Source: Sulfurivermis sp041678005 (GTDB lineage: Bacteria; Pseudomonadota; Gammaproteobacteria; Thiohalomonadales; Thiohalomonadaceae). Taken from it: a stretch of 64,000 nt of DNA. Of this stretch, positions 33,866 to 42,607 are shown one piece after another. Within the stretch, counting starts at the first letter, position 1, and each line of letters begins with the position of its first letter. The position numbers were made by a program, and so were the translations under genes. The stretch is taken from contig JBAYOW010000006.1 in the NCBI GenBank assembly GCA_041678005.1, forward strand, positions 19,195 through 83,194, read 5' to 3'. The notes under the pieces were generated by a model that was given only the letters and a program-made list of their open reading frames with translations, ran no database searches and was not told where the DNA came from.

Positions 33866-34392
33866 ATATCTTTGTCCTCAATAGCGGGCGCTGTGGTTCG
33901 CTAAGTTTTATCAAGGCATGCAGCCATATAACAAACTTCACTGCTGCGCACGAGTCGCGTGTGCAGCTTTTGGCTGATGCCAGATTGGCCTATCCAAAGC
34001 GGCATATCGAGGCTGATAACCGCCTTTCCTGGCTGCTCGGGAGGCTTGATGAATGTTATGGCGACACTGCCATGTACGTGCATTTACAGCGCGCGCCGGA
34101 GCAGGTGATAGCCAGTTTTGTCCGCCGTGTCGATTTTGGCATCATGCGTGCCTACCGTGAAGGGATTTTGCTGCATGGCGATGCGCAGTATTCAGTGCAT
34201 GATCTGGCCACTGATTATCTTGCCACCGTACAGGGCAATATTCGCCATTTTCTCAAGGACAAATCATTGGTCATGAATTTCCAGCTGGAAAATGCACAGG
34301 ATGATTTTCGTATGTTTTGGCAATGGATAGGGGCAGAAGGTGATCTGGACAGGGCATTGGCCGAGTGGGAGTTGCGACATAATGCATCCTGA
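33862..34392 (+). CDS. Small sulfotransferase-like P-loop protein
   Basis: The 176-residue protein begins MNIFVLNSGRCGSLSFIKAC. The GRCGS segment at residues 9-13 is the 5'-phosphosulfate-binding loop of PAPS-dependent sulfotransferases, with Leu where Ser/Thr is usual. VHLQRAPEQVIASFVRR near residue 72 resembles the 3'-phosphate-binding region. It is shorter than most sulfotransferases (250-300), so it may be a minimal form or have lost part of the acceptor domain. It overlaps the glycosyltransferase gene by four bases, implying sulfation (or a related transfer) of the same product. Confidence 0.65.
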   Translation: MNIFVLNSGRCGSLSFIKACSHITNFTAAHESRVQLLADARLAYPKRHIEADNRLSWLLGRLDECYGDTAMYVHLQRAPEQVIASFVRRVDFGIMRAYREGILLHGDAQYSVHDLATDYLATVQGNIRHFLKDKSLVMNFQLENAQDDFRMFWQWIGAEGDLDRALAEWELRHNAS

Positions 34393-34546
34393 ACCTGTCG
34401 TGCCGGGTGGAGTTCATTAAGTACAATTTATGTGTAGCGCGGTGGAACCTGGTCACCGTGAATACATCTATGTGGCCGACGACAGGACTTCAAGGATTTA
34501 CACTGCACCCCTGCTTATCGGGGAAATATGCGGATTAGTGAGTGGC

Positions 34547-35203
34547 TCAGCTTGTAAATTGCAGGATAGAGCAGCCGCGCTCACAGGCCAGATAGCGATG
34601 CTTGAGCGCGGTATATTCTGCTTGCCACATGGCCACCAGTTCTTTTTCATCATTACGGGCGGCATCGTCCAAAAATAGCACGCTGCCTGAATGTAGGCGT
34701 GAATACAGCAATGGCAGGGCCGGGTAGCGAGAATGTCGTTGCAAAAATCCTGGCGGGCCATCGATAACCAGCATGTCTATCTTGTCGGGCACTAAGGCTG
34801 TGGTGTTATACCATTGAAAATCCTTGCCCTGTAATTGATAGGCGCGCAGTGGTGCATGCAGGATGTTTGAATAGGCCTGCAATTCGTGGCTCTGGATAAA
34901 ACCCTGGGTATGGCGGGCATAGTCTGCGCCATTTTCCAGTGAATAAATCTTGCCTGCTGCATTCAACGCACAACAGCGGGCGAGCATCACAGTCGTCAGA
35001 CCACAGCCGCACTCAACAATGGTTTGTGGTTTGTTGCACAGGGCATGTTCAACGATCAGCTCAAGGAAATCTGCCGCTGCCGACCATTGTGGAGTGTAGG
35101 GAATGTCTTTGGTCAAGCCCAGGCGATCACGCAATAATTGGTAGCTGGCAAGATTCACTACAGGCCCATCTGTCTCATCAAACGGTAATGTTTCAGAGCG
35201 CAC
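34547..35203 (-). CDS. Class I SAM-dependent methyltransferase
   Basis: The 218-residue protein carries the SAM-binding motif IVECGCGLTTVMLA near residue 63, an acidic end of strand 2 (YSLENG) and MLVIDGPPG followed by VLFLDDAARNDE. This is the pattern of small O-methyltransferases of the Methyltransf_24 type. It lies on the opposite strand to the ThDP/glycosyltransferase/sulfotransferase genes and its start overlaps the 3' end of zapD by 11 bases, so it would be transcribed with zapD/coaE/pil. By location it could modify the product of the convergent block, but that is inference. Confidence 0.7.
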   Translation of the reverse strand: MRSETLPFDETDGPVVNLASYQLLRDRLGLTKDIPYTPQWSAAADFLELIVEHALCNKPQTIVECGCGLTTVMLARCCALNAAGKIYSLENGADYARHTQGFIQSHELQAYSNILHAPLRAYQLQGKDFQWYNTTALVPDKIDMLVIDGPPGFLQRHSRYPALPLLYSRLHSGSVLFLDDAARNDEKELVAMWQAEYTALKHRYLACERGCSILQFTS

Positions 35204-35960
35204 AGACAGTCAGACGAAATTCAACGTCTTCGCCAACCTGTTGTGGTCTGGCTTTTGCCATGGGCTGCATGAAGCGCACTGTAAAGCGATGTTTGCCACC
35301 GCTGATTTCGGCGTAGCAGGGTAGTTCCATGGCAATGCCGATACGTATCAGCTGGTAGGGGATTGCCGAATCCAGTGTGTGTTGGTAAGCGCCTGCTGTG
35401 GCGGTAAGTGTTACTGGTTCCGCGCTATTGCGGATGAGTTTCAGAATTAACTCGACGGCCTGGCGAACGATATCAATGCTGGCCTGCCAACGCTCCAGAT
35501 CGGCATGGCGCTGTTCCTGCGGTAGATGCAGCCATTGATGATAAAGGGGGAGATCAAAATCACAGGTGCCGCCAGGGATGCTGCTACGTTGGCTGATGGC
35601 CGCCAGGAATTCATCATCACGCAGGGCCTGAGCAAGTTGACCATCCATGTTGTGCAGCGTCTTGCGTAGTTTATCGAGCCAGTGCAGAATATTTTTCAGC
35701 TGGGTGTGATCGACACCACTTTTTTCTGTCAGTCGAGCAAGGTTGGCGGCATGGCGCTCCAGTTCCTTGATAAGCTCGGTCTTCAGATCATTGCGGCTGA
35801 ATAGCGTGAGGATATCCATCAGCGCGCTAAGCACAGCACGCGAATCCCAAACAGTCTTGCCAGCCATGAAGTGTTTTATCTGCCGGAAAAGAAACTCCAT
35901 ACGCAGTATGGTACGCACGCGCTCATTGAGTGGATGTTCATATGTGAGATATTTCTGCAC
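35193..35960 (-). CDS. zapD: Z-ring-associated protein ZapD
   Basis: Cytoplasmic protein that cross-links FtsZ filaments. The 255 residues begin with YEHPLNERVRT and contain RSSIPGGTCDFDLPLYHQWLHLPQEQR, signature stretches of the family (DUF1342). The start is GTG at 35960, nine bases after the coaE stop, with no strong Shine-Dalgarno, so translation may be coupled to coaE. The usual downstream neighbour yacG (a four-Cys zinc protein) is missing; a methyltransferase gene takes its place. Confidence 0.93.
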   Translation of the reverse strand: MQKYLTYEHPLNERVRTILRMEFLFRQIKHFMAGKTVWDSRAVLSALMDILTLFSRNDLKTELIKELERHAANLARLTEKSGVDHTQLKNILHWLDKLRKTLHNMDGQLAQALRDDEFLAAISQRSSIPGGTCDFDLPLYHQWLHLPQEQRHADLERWQASIDIVRQAVELILKLIRNSAEPVTLTATAGAYQHTLDSAIPYQLIRIGIAMELPCYAEISGGKHRFTVRFMQPMAKARPQQVGEDVEFRLTVCAL

Positions 35961-35969
35961 GGTTGACTG

Positions 35970-36593
35970 TCAGCTTGTGGTTGGATCAGGTAATTGTGCC
36001 ATGCTGGCAAGCTGCAGGTACTTTTGATGCAGTACATCAGCTTGAGGGGCAAGTTCAGCCAGGCCAGCTTCATTGTTGATCACATCATCAGCCATGGCGA
36101 GCCGTTGTTGGCGAGTGATCTGCGCATCTAGTATAGCGCGTATTTCCGACTCGGATCGATGGTCGCGGGCAATAGCCCTACTCAACTGTAGCTCAGGTGA
36201 AGTATCTACCACCAGGATACGATCAACCAATGACTGCCAGCCTTTTTCCAATAGCAAGGGCACAACCAGGATGCAATATGGATCATTTATCTGCTGCATT
36301 AGTTTTACTGCCCTATCCTGAATGAGCGGGTGGAGTAATTGTTCCAGCTGCTCACGTTTTTGGCTGTCGCTAAAGATGATTTCACGCAGGAGCTGTCGCT
36401 TGAGAGAGCCATCGCTGTGCAGTACCTCATTACCAAACAGTTTGGCAATAGCTGTTACGGCAGGCTCCCCTGTTGCCGTCAGCTCGTGGGCAATTTGATC
36501 TGTATCGATGACCGTAATACCGAGGCCGGTGAACAGATTACTGACCGCAGTCTTGCCACTGCCGATACCACCAGTTAGGCCTATACGTAGCAT
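35970..36593 (-). CDS. coaE: Dephospho-CoA kinase CoaE
   Basis: Last enzyme of coenzyme A synthesis, phosphorylating the 3'-OH of dephospho-CoA. The ATG at 36593 gives 207 residues starting MLRIGLTGGIGSGKT, the canonical P-loop N-terminus; the longer frame to 36641 overlaps pilD and is rejected. Further motifs are DTDQIAHELT (Asp pair) and VVPLLLEKGW. It lies one base after the pilD stop. Confidence 0.96.
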   Translation of the reverse strand: MLRIGLTGGIGSGKTAVSNLFTGLGITVIDTDQIAHELTATGEPAVTAIAKLFGNEVLHSDGSLKRQLLREIIFSDSQKREQLEQLLHPLIQDRAVKLMQQINDPYCILVVPLLLEKGWQSLVDRILVVDTSPELQLSRAIARDHRSESEIRAILDAQITRQQRLAMADDVINNEAGLAELAPQADVLHQKYLQLASMAQLPDPTTS

Positions 36594-36594
36594 T

Positions 36595-37446
36595 TCAGTT
36601 AGGCAGGCTTGTTTGTAGATACCAGGCAGTGATCTGCTCACCCCAGAGCAGGGCGATCCAGCCAGCTATGGCCAGGTAAGGGCCAAAGGGAATTGGGATG
36701 TTGCGATCACGGCCGCGCAGCAGGATCAGACCCACACCGATCACTGCACCTACGGCAGAAGACAGCAGGATGATCAAAGGCAGACTCTGCCAGCCCAGCC
36801 AGGCACCAAGCATGGCAAAAAGTTTGAAATCGCCATAACCCATGCCTTCCTTGCCGGTAAGCAGGCGGAACAAGTGATAAATAGACCAAAGTGAAAGATA
36901 GCCGACTGCCGCGCCGATGATGCTGGACTTACTGTCGGTGAAAATACCAAACAAACTAAGCAACAAGCCCAGCCATAGCATCGGCAGGGTAATGCTGTCG
37001 GGCAGTAATTGAGTATCGAAATCTATGCAGCTGAGCGCGATCAGCGACCAGGTGAGCAAGACTGCCAGAGCACCTTGCCAGCCAGGGCCAAAGTGCAGTA
37101 GCGCGACTACCGTCAATAGCGCGGTCAAAATTTCCACTAAAGGGTAGCGTAGTGAAATAGCTGTCTGACAATTACGGCAACGTCCACGCAACAATAGATA
37201 GCTGAGCACAGGAATATTGTCGCGTACGCTGATGGCATGCCCACAGTGTGGGCAGCGTGAGTTTGGTACGGCCAGGTTGAAGGTTGCTGCTGGAGCGATA
37301 ACTGCATCGTCCATCGCTGCACATTCACGCCGCCAGCCTTGTTCCATGATTATGGGCAAGCGGTGAATTACCACATTAAGGAAGCTGCCGACAATCAGGC
37401 CAAGCAAGGCGGCTACAAAAGCTAAAATTACTGCATCCATAAGCAT
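36595..37446 (-). CDS. pilD: Type IV prepilin leader peptidase / N-methyltransferase PilD
   Basis: Inner membrane aspartyl protease that cleaves prepilin leaders and methylates the new N-terminal Phe. The 283-residue protein has multiple membrane segments. Two CxxC pairs (CPHCG and CRNCQ) in the first cytoplasmic loop mark the methylating form with zinc. The two catalytic Asp motifs, SCIDFDTQLLPD and GYGDFKL, are intact. Two ATGs (37446, 37440) are possible. Confidence 0.95.
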   Translation of the reverse strand: MLMDAVILAFVAALLGLIVGSFLNVVIHRLPIIMEQGWRRECAAMDDAVIAPAATFNLAVPNSRCPHCGHAISVRDNIPVLSYLLLRGRCRNCQTAISLRYPLVEILTALLTVVALLHFGPGWQGALAVLLTWSLIALSCIDFDTQLLPDSITLPMLWLGLLLSLFGIFTDSKSSIIGAAVGYLSLWSIYHLFRLLTGKEGMGYGDFKLFAMLGAWLGWQSLPLIILLSSAVGAVIGVGLILLRGRDRNIPIPFGPYLAIAGWIALLWGEQITAWYLQTSLPN

Positions 37447-37462
37447 TGATTAATTATGCCGC

Positions 37463-38683
37463 TTAAACAACCTGCCCCATCTTGAAGATAGGCAGATACA
37501 TGGCAATGACCAGACCACCGATCACTACACCGAGAAAGGCCATGATTAATGGTTCCATCAAACTGCTCATTGCATCGACGGCATTATCGACCTCTTCTTC
37601 ATAGAAATCGGCTACTTTGGAGAGCATGGTATCAATAGAACCTGCCTCCTCACCGATAGCTACCATCTGACAGACCATATTGGGAAAGACCCCGACCTCG
37701 GTCATCGCCAGGTTCAAAGACTGGCCGGTGGAGACATCGTCGCGAATCTTCCGCACGGCATTACCGTATATGACATTGCCGACCGCACCGGCTACCGAGT
37801 CCATGGCCTCGACCAGTGGCACACCGGCAGCGAACATGGTGGACAGGGTACGGGCATAGCGGGCAACGGCCGCTTTGTGCAGGATTACGCCAATAACAGG
37901 CATCTTGAGTGACATGCGCTGCAAGGCTTCATCAAAGGCCCTGGAGCGTCTCTTGGCCTGGATTAGAGCATAGACAAGCAGACCGATACCGCCAAATATT
38001 GCCCACCACCATTTAATAAAAATATCTGAAAGATCGACCACCAAAATGGTCAAGGCCGGTAAGTCTGCCCCAAAACCCTTGAACATTTCGCTGAACTGCG
38101 GGATAACAAAAATCAACAGAATAGCGGTGATGATGAATGCCACAATGATGACCGCCGTAGGGTAGAACATAGCCTTTTTGATCTTGCCCTTAATCGCCTC
38201 GGTCTTTTCTTTGTAGTTGGCGATCTTGCCGAGCAGGGATTCGAGGATACCTGCCTGTTCACCGGCATGTACCAGGTTGCATGTCAGGGCATCGAAATAT
38301 CTTGGATGTTTACGTAAGGCCTCAGCTAGAGCGATACCGCCTTCGATGTCGTTTTTTACTGCCAGCACCAGGTCACGCATGGTCTGTTTTTCGTGACCTC
38401 GACCGATGATTTCAAAGGCCTGTACCAGCGGCACGCCAGCGGACATCATGGTGGCCAATTGACGGCTGAAGATGGCGATGTCCTTTGGGGTGATGGGCTT
38501 GCCACGTCCACCAAATAAAGGTTTTGGTTTGGCCTTTACCTTGAGGGGATTGGTGCCTAATTGCCTTAGTCTGGCCTTGGCATGCTCCATGCTGACAGCC
38601 TGGATTTCGCCTTTGGCACGATTACCACGCTTATCCAGTCCTTCCCATAGAAATATTGCCTGTGTTTGCGCTTTCTCAGCCAT
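37463..38683 (-). CDS. pilC: Type IV pilus inner membrane platform protein PilC
   Basis: Polytopic platform protein that couples the PilB motor to pilin extraction. The ATG at 38683 follows AAGGA by six bases and gives 406 residues; an in-frame TTG two codons earlier is less likely. There are two repeats of the T2SS-F domain (about 72-195 and 275-398), each with the FSRQLATMMSAGVPLVQAFEII-type segment, and three membrane segments. It starts 2 bases after the pilB stop. Confidence 0.96.
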   Translation of the reverse strand: MAEKAQTQAIFLWEGLDKRGNRAKGEIQAVSMEHAKARLRQLGTNPLKVKAKPKPLFGGRGKPITPKDIAIFSRQLATMMSAGVPLVQAFEIIGRGHEKQTMRDLVLAVKNDIEGGIALAEALRKHPRYFDALTCNLVHAGEQAGILESLLGKIANYKEKTEAIKGKIKKAMFYPTAVIIVAFIITAILLIFVIPQFSEMFKGFGADLPALTILVVDLSDIFIKWWWAIFGGIGLLVYALIQAKRRSRAFDEALQRMSLKMPVIGVILHKAAVARYARTLSTMFAAGVPLVEAMDSVAGAVGNVIYGNAVRKIRDDVSTGQSLNLAMTEVGVFPNMVCQMVAIGEEAGSIDTMLSKVADFYEEEVDNAVDAMSSLMEPLIMAFLGVVIGGLVIAMYLPIFKMGQVV

Positions 38684-38685
38684 AA

Positions 38686-40398
38686 TCAATCCTTGGTTAC
38701 CCGATTCATTTCTTCCAGCCCTATGAGGCCATCGCGCAATTTCTTGATGGCCGACTCGCGCAGGTCAGGAATACCTTCACGCATAGCCTGATCAGCCAGA
38801 TCCATGGCTGTTCCGTTTTTCATGATGATGCGACCCATTTCCTCTGAAATGGGCATGACCTGATAAATACCCACCCGTCCCTTGTAGCCATCATTACATT
38901 GATCGCAGCCCACTGGCTTGTGGATGGTCAGTCCGCTTATCTGCTTTTCGGTAAAGCCTTCGGCAAGCAAAGCTTCCTTCGGGATTTCTTCAGGCTGTTT
39001 GCAATTATTACACAAGCGTCGTGCAAGTCGCTGGGCAATGATGAGGTTGACGGCAGCGGCGATATCGTAGGGAGCTACGCCTATATTCATCAGACGCGAC
39101 AAGGTCTGTGGTGCATCATTGGTATGCAGGGTGGAAAGTACCAGATGGCCTGTTTGCGCGGCCTTGATAGCAATCTCCGCTGTTTCCAGATCACGGATCT
39201 CACCGACCATAATGACATCTGGATCCTGGCGCAAAAAAGCCTTCAGCGCGGCGGCAAAGGTAAGTCCGACTCTGGGGTTGACGTTGACCTGATTGACGCC
39301 AGGCAGATTGATTTCCGCCGGGTCTTCGGCAGTGGATATATTGCGGTCGTCCGTATTGTGGATGTTGAGGCCGGTATAGAGAGAAACTGTTTTACCGGAA
39401 CCGGTTGGGCCGGTCACCAGGATCATACCGTATGGGTTGGCCAGGGCGTTCAGATAAAGCTCTTTTTGCTCAGGCTCATAGCCGAGCGCATCAATGCCCA
39501 GCTTGGCGCTGGATGGGTCGAGTATACGCAAGACAATTTTTTCACCCCACAGGGTTGGGCAGGTGCTTACACGAAAATCTATCGCCCGATTTTTCGAAAT
39601 TGTCAGCTTGATGCGGCCATCCTGCGGCACGCGTCGCTCGGAAATATCCAGGCGCGACATGACTTTGAGGCGGGCAGCGAATTTGCCACTTAAGGCTGTG
39701 GGCGGGCTGGCTACTTCACGCAGGATACCGTCCTGGCGAAAGCGTACCCGGTACATTTTTTCATATGGTTCGAAGTGAATATCAGATGCGCCTTTATTGA
39801 CTGCATCAAGCAATACCTTGTTGACAAAACGCACTACCGGCGTGTCATCAACCTCTGCAGAGCCAGCTTCGGCACTATCATCATCATCACCAGCCCTGAT
39901 ATCAAGTTCTGCCAGGTCAGCATCGTCCATGTCGGATAAAGCACCATCCGCACCCTCCAGGATTTTTTCAATCAGTTTGCTGAGTTTGTCTTCTTCAACC
40001 AGGATGACCTCGGTGTTGGCACCGGCATGGAACTTGAATTCATCCAGTGCTGCGATATTGGCGGGATCAGACAGGGCGATGTAGAGACGACTGCCACGCT
40101 TGAACAGTGGCAAGGCATGGTGTTTTTCGATCAGCTTGCTGTCGATCTGCTTGATGAGCTCTGTGTCCAGCTCAAAGGCATTGATGTCCAGCAGCGGGAC
40201 GCCAAACTCATGCGCTGTCGCAATAGCAATATCACGGGCAGCGAGTATTTTTTTGGAGACCAGGTGGTTGATCAGGGATATCTTGTTTTTATTGGCTTGT
40301 TCAGTGGCATTGGTTGCATCGGCTTCATTTATCAGCCCACTGTCGATCAGACGTCGAGCCAGTCCACTCAGTTGCACGCGCAGTCCTGATGTCGCCAT
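38686..40398 (-). CDS. pilB: Type IV pilus assembly ATPase PilB
   Basis: Hexameric cytoplasmic ATPase driving pilus extension. The 570 residues include an N-terminal MshEN-like domain, an acidic linker (DDADLAELDIRAGDDDD), Walker A GPTGSGKT near 328, the GEIRDLETAEIA Walker B/His-box region near 400, and a tetra-cysteine zinc site (CNNC ... CDQC). It is first in the pilB-pilC-pilD-coaE-zapD run. No pilA pilin gene precedes it; the sequence upstream is non-coding. Confidence 0.96.
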   Translation of the reverse strand: MATSGLRVQLSGLARRLIDSGLINEADATNATEQANKNKISLINHLVSKKILAARDIAIATAHEFGVPLLDINAFELDTELIKQIDSKLIEKHHALPLFKRGSRLYIALSDPANIAALDEFKFHAGANTEVILVEEDKLSKLIEKILEGADGALSDMDDADLAELDIRAGDDDDSAEAGSAEVDDTPVVRFVNKVLLDAVNKGASDIHFEPYEKMYRVRFRQDGILREVASPPTALSGKFAARLKVMSRLDISERRVPQDGRIKLTISKNRAIDFRVSTCPTLWGEKIVLRILDPSSAKLGIDALGYEPEQKELYLNALANPYGMILVTGPTGSGKTVSLYTGLNIHNTDDRNISTAEDPAEINLPGVNQVNVNPRVGLTFAAALKAFLRQDPDVIMVGEIRDLETAEIAIKAAQTGHLVLSTLHTNDAPQTLSRLMNIGVAPYDIAAAVNLIIAQRLARRLCNNCKQPEEIPKEALLAEGFTEKQISGLTIHKPVGCDQCNDGYKGRVGIYQVMPISEEMGRIIMKNGTAMDLADQAMREGIPDLRESAIKKLRDGLIGLEEMNRVTKD

Positions 40399-40951
40399 AA
40401 ATATTTATCCCTGTAACCTTGAGTAAATACATGCAGAATTTTGGCCAGGGCGGGTGCTGAAGGAAACCATAAGTAGCTCTTTGCCACGCTCCATCGTCAT
40501 GCTCGTCCATAGTTTATCTTTATGCATCAGTGGTTTGTGTCCTGATAGCTATCGAATCACCCTGCACCAGGCAGGAGGTTTGACTTAATCTGCTTCCCGC
40601 CCCGGAGCAATTAATTTGACCCCGATTATTCACTAGTCACCCGCAGGATGCCAGCGCTTCCTTGCAGCTTACTGTGTTATCAGGGTGAGCGTATGTTTAC
40701 CACAATTGACACCAGGACTGTGTGATTATGCGCCCACTCTGATTATGGCATATGCAGATATAGTGGCTTCTGTTGTTGGGGTTTCTCCACACTTTCTATA
40801 GATGAGGTATTTGCCCATATCTTGTCGAGCAAGCATTGTATCTTTCAATAATGAGTATTGGAATTTTAATCAGTCAGGTACAATGGCGCCCATTTTAACT
40901 GAACACAATGTTTTATGTTTTTGTAACTTATTGAGAGATGTAGAAAAACCT
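40399..40951. other. Long divergent spacer between pilB and the GltD-like gene
   Basis: About 550 bases with no convincing gene; it must hold promoters for pilB (minus) and the GltD-like/nifJ pair (plus). I see only weak candidates: ATTGGA at about 40858 with TACAAT 16 bases on (plus), and no clear match on the minus strand. The stretch around 40600-40635 (GGAGCAATTAATTTGACCCC) resembles motifs often left near REP/IS200-type elements, but no transposase remains. The pilin gene usually found here is absent. Confidence 0.5.
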
Positions 40952-42586
40952 ATGAATCTTAAGGATATGACTTTACGCCCTGACCTGGGCATGGTTGGCA
41001 TGGGCACCGGGGCCACCCGCACCCGGCGCCCGGTTTATATGGACTTTTTGCCCCCATGTAACCACGCCTGCCCGGCAGGCGAGGATATTCAGGGCTGGCT
41101 GGCGCTGGCGCAGGAGGGCAAGTACGAGGCTGCCTGGCAGTTACTGGTTGAAAACAATCCATTTCCGGCCATTCATGGACGGGTCTGTTATCACCCCTGT
41201 GAGACGGCCTGTAATCGTGCCTATACCGATCAAGAAGTCAGTGTTCATGCGGTGGAGCGTTTTCTCGGTGATCTGGCGATGGAAAAAGGCTGGACACCCA
41301 GATATACACCGCGACCAGGTGGTAAGCGGGTTCTGGTGATAGGTGGCGGGCCTAGTGGTTTGTCGGCGGCCTATCATCTGACCCGTCTAGGTCACACGGT
41401 CGAGATCTACGAAGCAGGTCCGGTGGCCGGTGGCATGATCCACTTTGGTATCCCGGCCTATCGCATGCCGCGCAAGGAGCTGGCGCAGGAGATCCGGCGC
41501 GTCGAGGAGATGGGGGTGAAGATACGTTTGAATCATCGTGTCGATGATGTCGAAGGCGAGAAGATGGCCGGTAATTTTGATGCGGTATTTGTTGCTGTTG
41601 GCGCTCATCTGTCCAAGAAGATAGATATTCCCGCCCGTGATGCACGCGGCATGCTGGATGCAGTGTCATTCTTGCGCAGTGTCGAGCAAGGCGAAAAGGT
41701 GCAGCTTGGCCGACGGGTAGCTATATACGGTGGCGGTAATACCGCAATGGATGCGGCACGCGTGGCCAAACGTATGGGCGTAGATGAGGCCATGATCATC
41801 TATCGTCGGGATCGGGACAATATGGCGGCACATGAGTTCGAGGCTGCTGAGGCAATGGAAGAGGGTGTTAAGTTTAATTGGTTACGCTCCATTAAGGAGA
41901 TCGACGGCTCGACTATAAATGTAGAAATAATGGAGCTGGATGATAAAGGTCTGCCGCGCCCAACAGGTCGCTTTGAAAAGCTGGAGGCCGATTCACTGAT
42001 CCTCGCTGTGGGGCAGGAGACTGATACCGGCTTTCTTGGCCGCGTGCCAGGCATAGAGTTCAGGGCCGATGGCACGGTTATCGTCAATGAACAGATGATG
42101 ACTGGCGCCGATGGGATTTTTGCAGGTGGGGACATGGTGCCCTCGGAGCGGTCGGTAACGATCGCCACCGGTCACGGCAAGAAGGCGGCAAGACATATCG
42201 ATGCCTGGCTGCGAGGTGAGACTTATCGCCCACATCCCAAGCGCCCCATTGTCACCCATGACCAACTGCACTTGTGGTATCGCACTGATGCACCACAAGT
42301 GGAGCAGACGCAGTTGCCGTTGGCGCAGCGCCTTGGTGGCTTCGAGGAAATATTACAAGGTATCAGTGAATATGATGCGGTGTATGAAGCCAAGCGCTGC
42401 CTATCTTGTGGTAATTGTTTTGAGTGTGATGGTTGTTATGGGGCCTGCCCGGAAGATGCCATCATCAAGCTGGGGCCAGGCAAACGCTACCGCTACGATT
42501 ATGACCTTTGTACTGGCTGTGCCATTTGTGCTGAGCAGTGCCCATGTCATGCCATCGAGATGGTGCCTGAGACGCAACCGCGCTAA
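40952..42586 (+). CDS. GltD-like NAD(P)H oxidoreductase with C-terminal ferredoxin domain
   Basis: I choose the ATG at 40952 (544 residues; MNLKDMTLRPDLG). The N-terminal Cys set (CNHACPAGEDI, CYHPCETACNR, about 35-95) binds Fe-S as in glutamate synthase small subunits. FAD and NAD(P)H Rossmann motifs follow (VIGGGPSGLSAAYHL near 130, AIYGGGNTAMDAA near 255, GIFAGGDMV near 390). The C-terminus adds a ferredoxin-type domain with two Cys clusters (CLSCGNCFECDGC...CP, CTGCAICAEQCPC). It lies 21 bases before nifJ. It probably exchanges electrons between NAD(P)H and ferredoxin produced or consumed by the 2-oxoacid oxidoreductase. It is not a glutamate synthase subunit, as no gltB is nearby. Confidence 0.85.
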   Translation: MNLKDMTLRPDLGMVGMGTGATRTRRPVYMDFLPPCNHACPAGEDIQGWLALAQEGKYEAAWQLLVENNPFPAIHGRVCYHPCETACNRAYTDQEVSVHAVERFLGDLAMEKGWTPRYTPRPGGKRVLVIGGGPSGLSAAYHLTRLGHTVEIYEAGPVAGGMIHFGIPAYRMPRKELAQEIRRVEEMGVKIRLNHRVDDVEGEKMAGNFDAVFVAVGAHLSKKIDIPARDARGMLDAVSFLRSVEQGEKVQLGRRVAIYGGGNTAMDAARVAKRMGVDEAMIIYRRDRDNMAAHEFEAAEAMEEGVKFNWLRSIKEIDGSTINVEIMELDDKGLPRPTGRFEKLEADSLILAVGQETDTGFLGRVPGIEFRADGTVIVNEQMMTGADGIFAGGDMVPSERSVTIATGHGKKAARHIDAWLRGETYRPHPKRPIVTHDQLHLWYRTDAPQVEQTQLPLAQRLGGFEEILQGISEYDAVYEAKRCLSCGNCFECDGCYGACPEDAIIKLGPGKRYRYDYDLCTGCAICAEQCPCHAIEMVPETQPR

Positions 42587-42607
42587 ATTTTGCAGGATTG
42601 AAATTAA

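Noticed and set aside
34394..34486. CCTGTCGT/ACGACAGG inverted repeat between convergent genes
   Set aside because: The loop of 77 bases is too long for a terminator and no T tail is present.
38899..39693. Plus-strand open frame of 264 codons over pilB
   Set aside because: Mirror of the PilB ATPase domain.
40600..40640. REP/IS200-like motif (AATTTGACCCC)
   Set aside because: Single copy, no partner repeat or transposase visible; similarity is only from memory.
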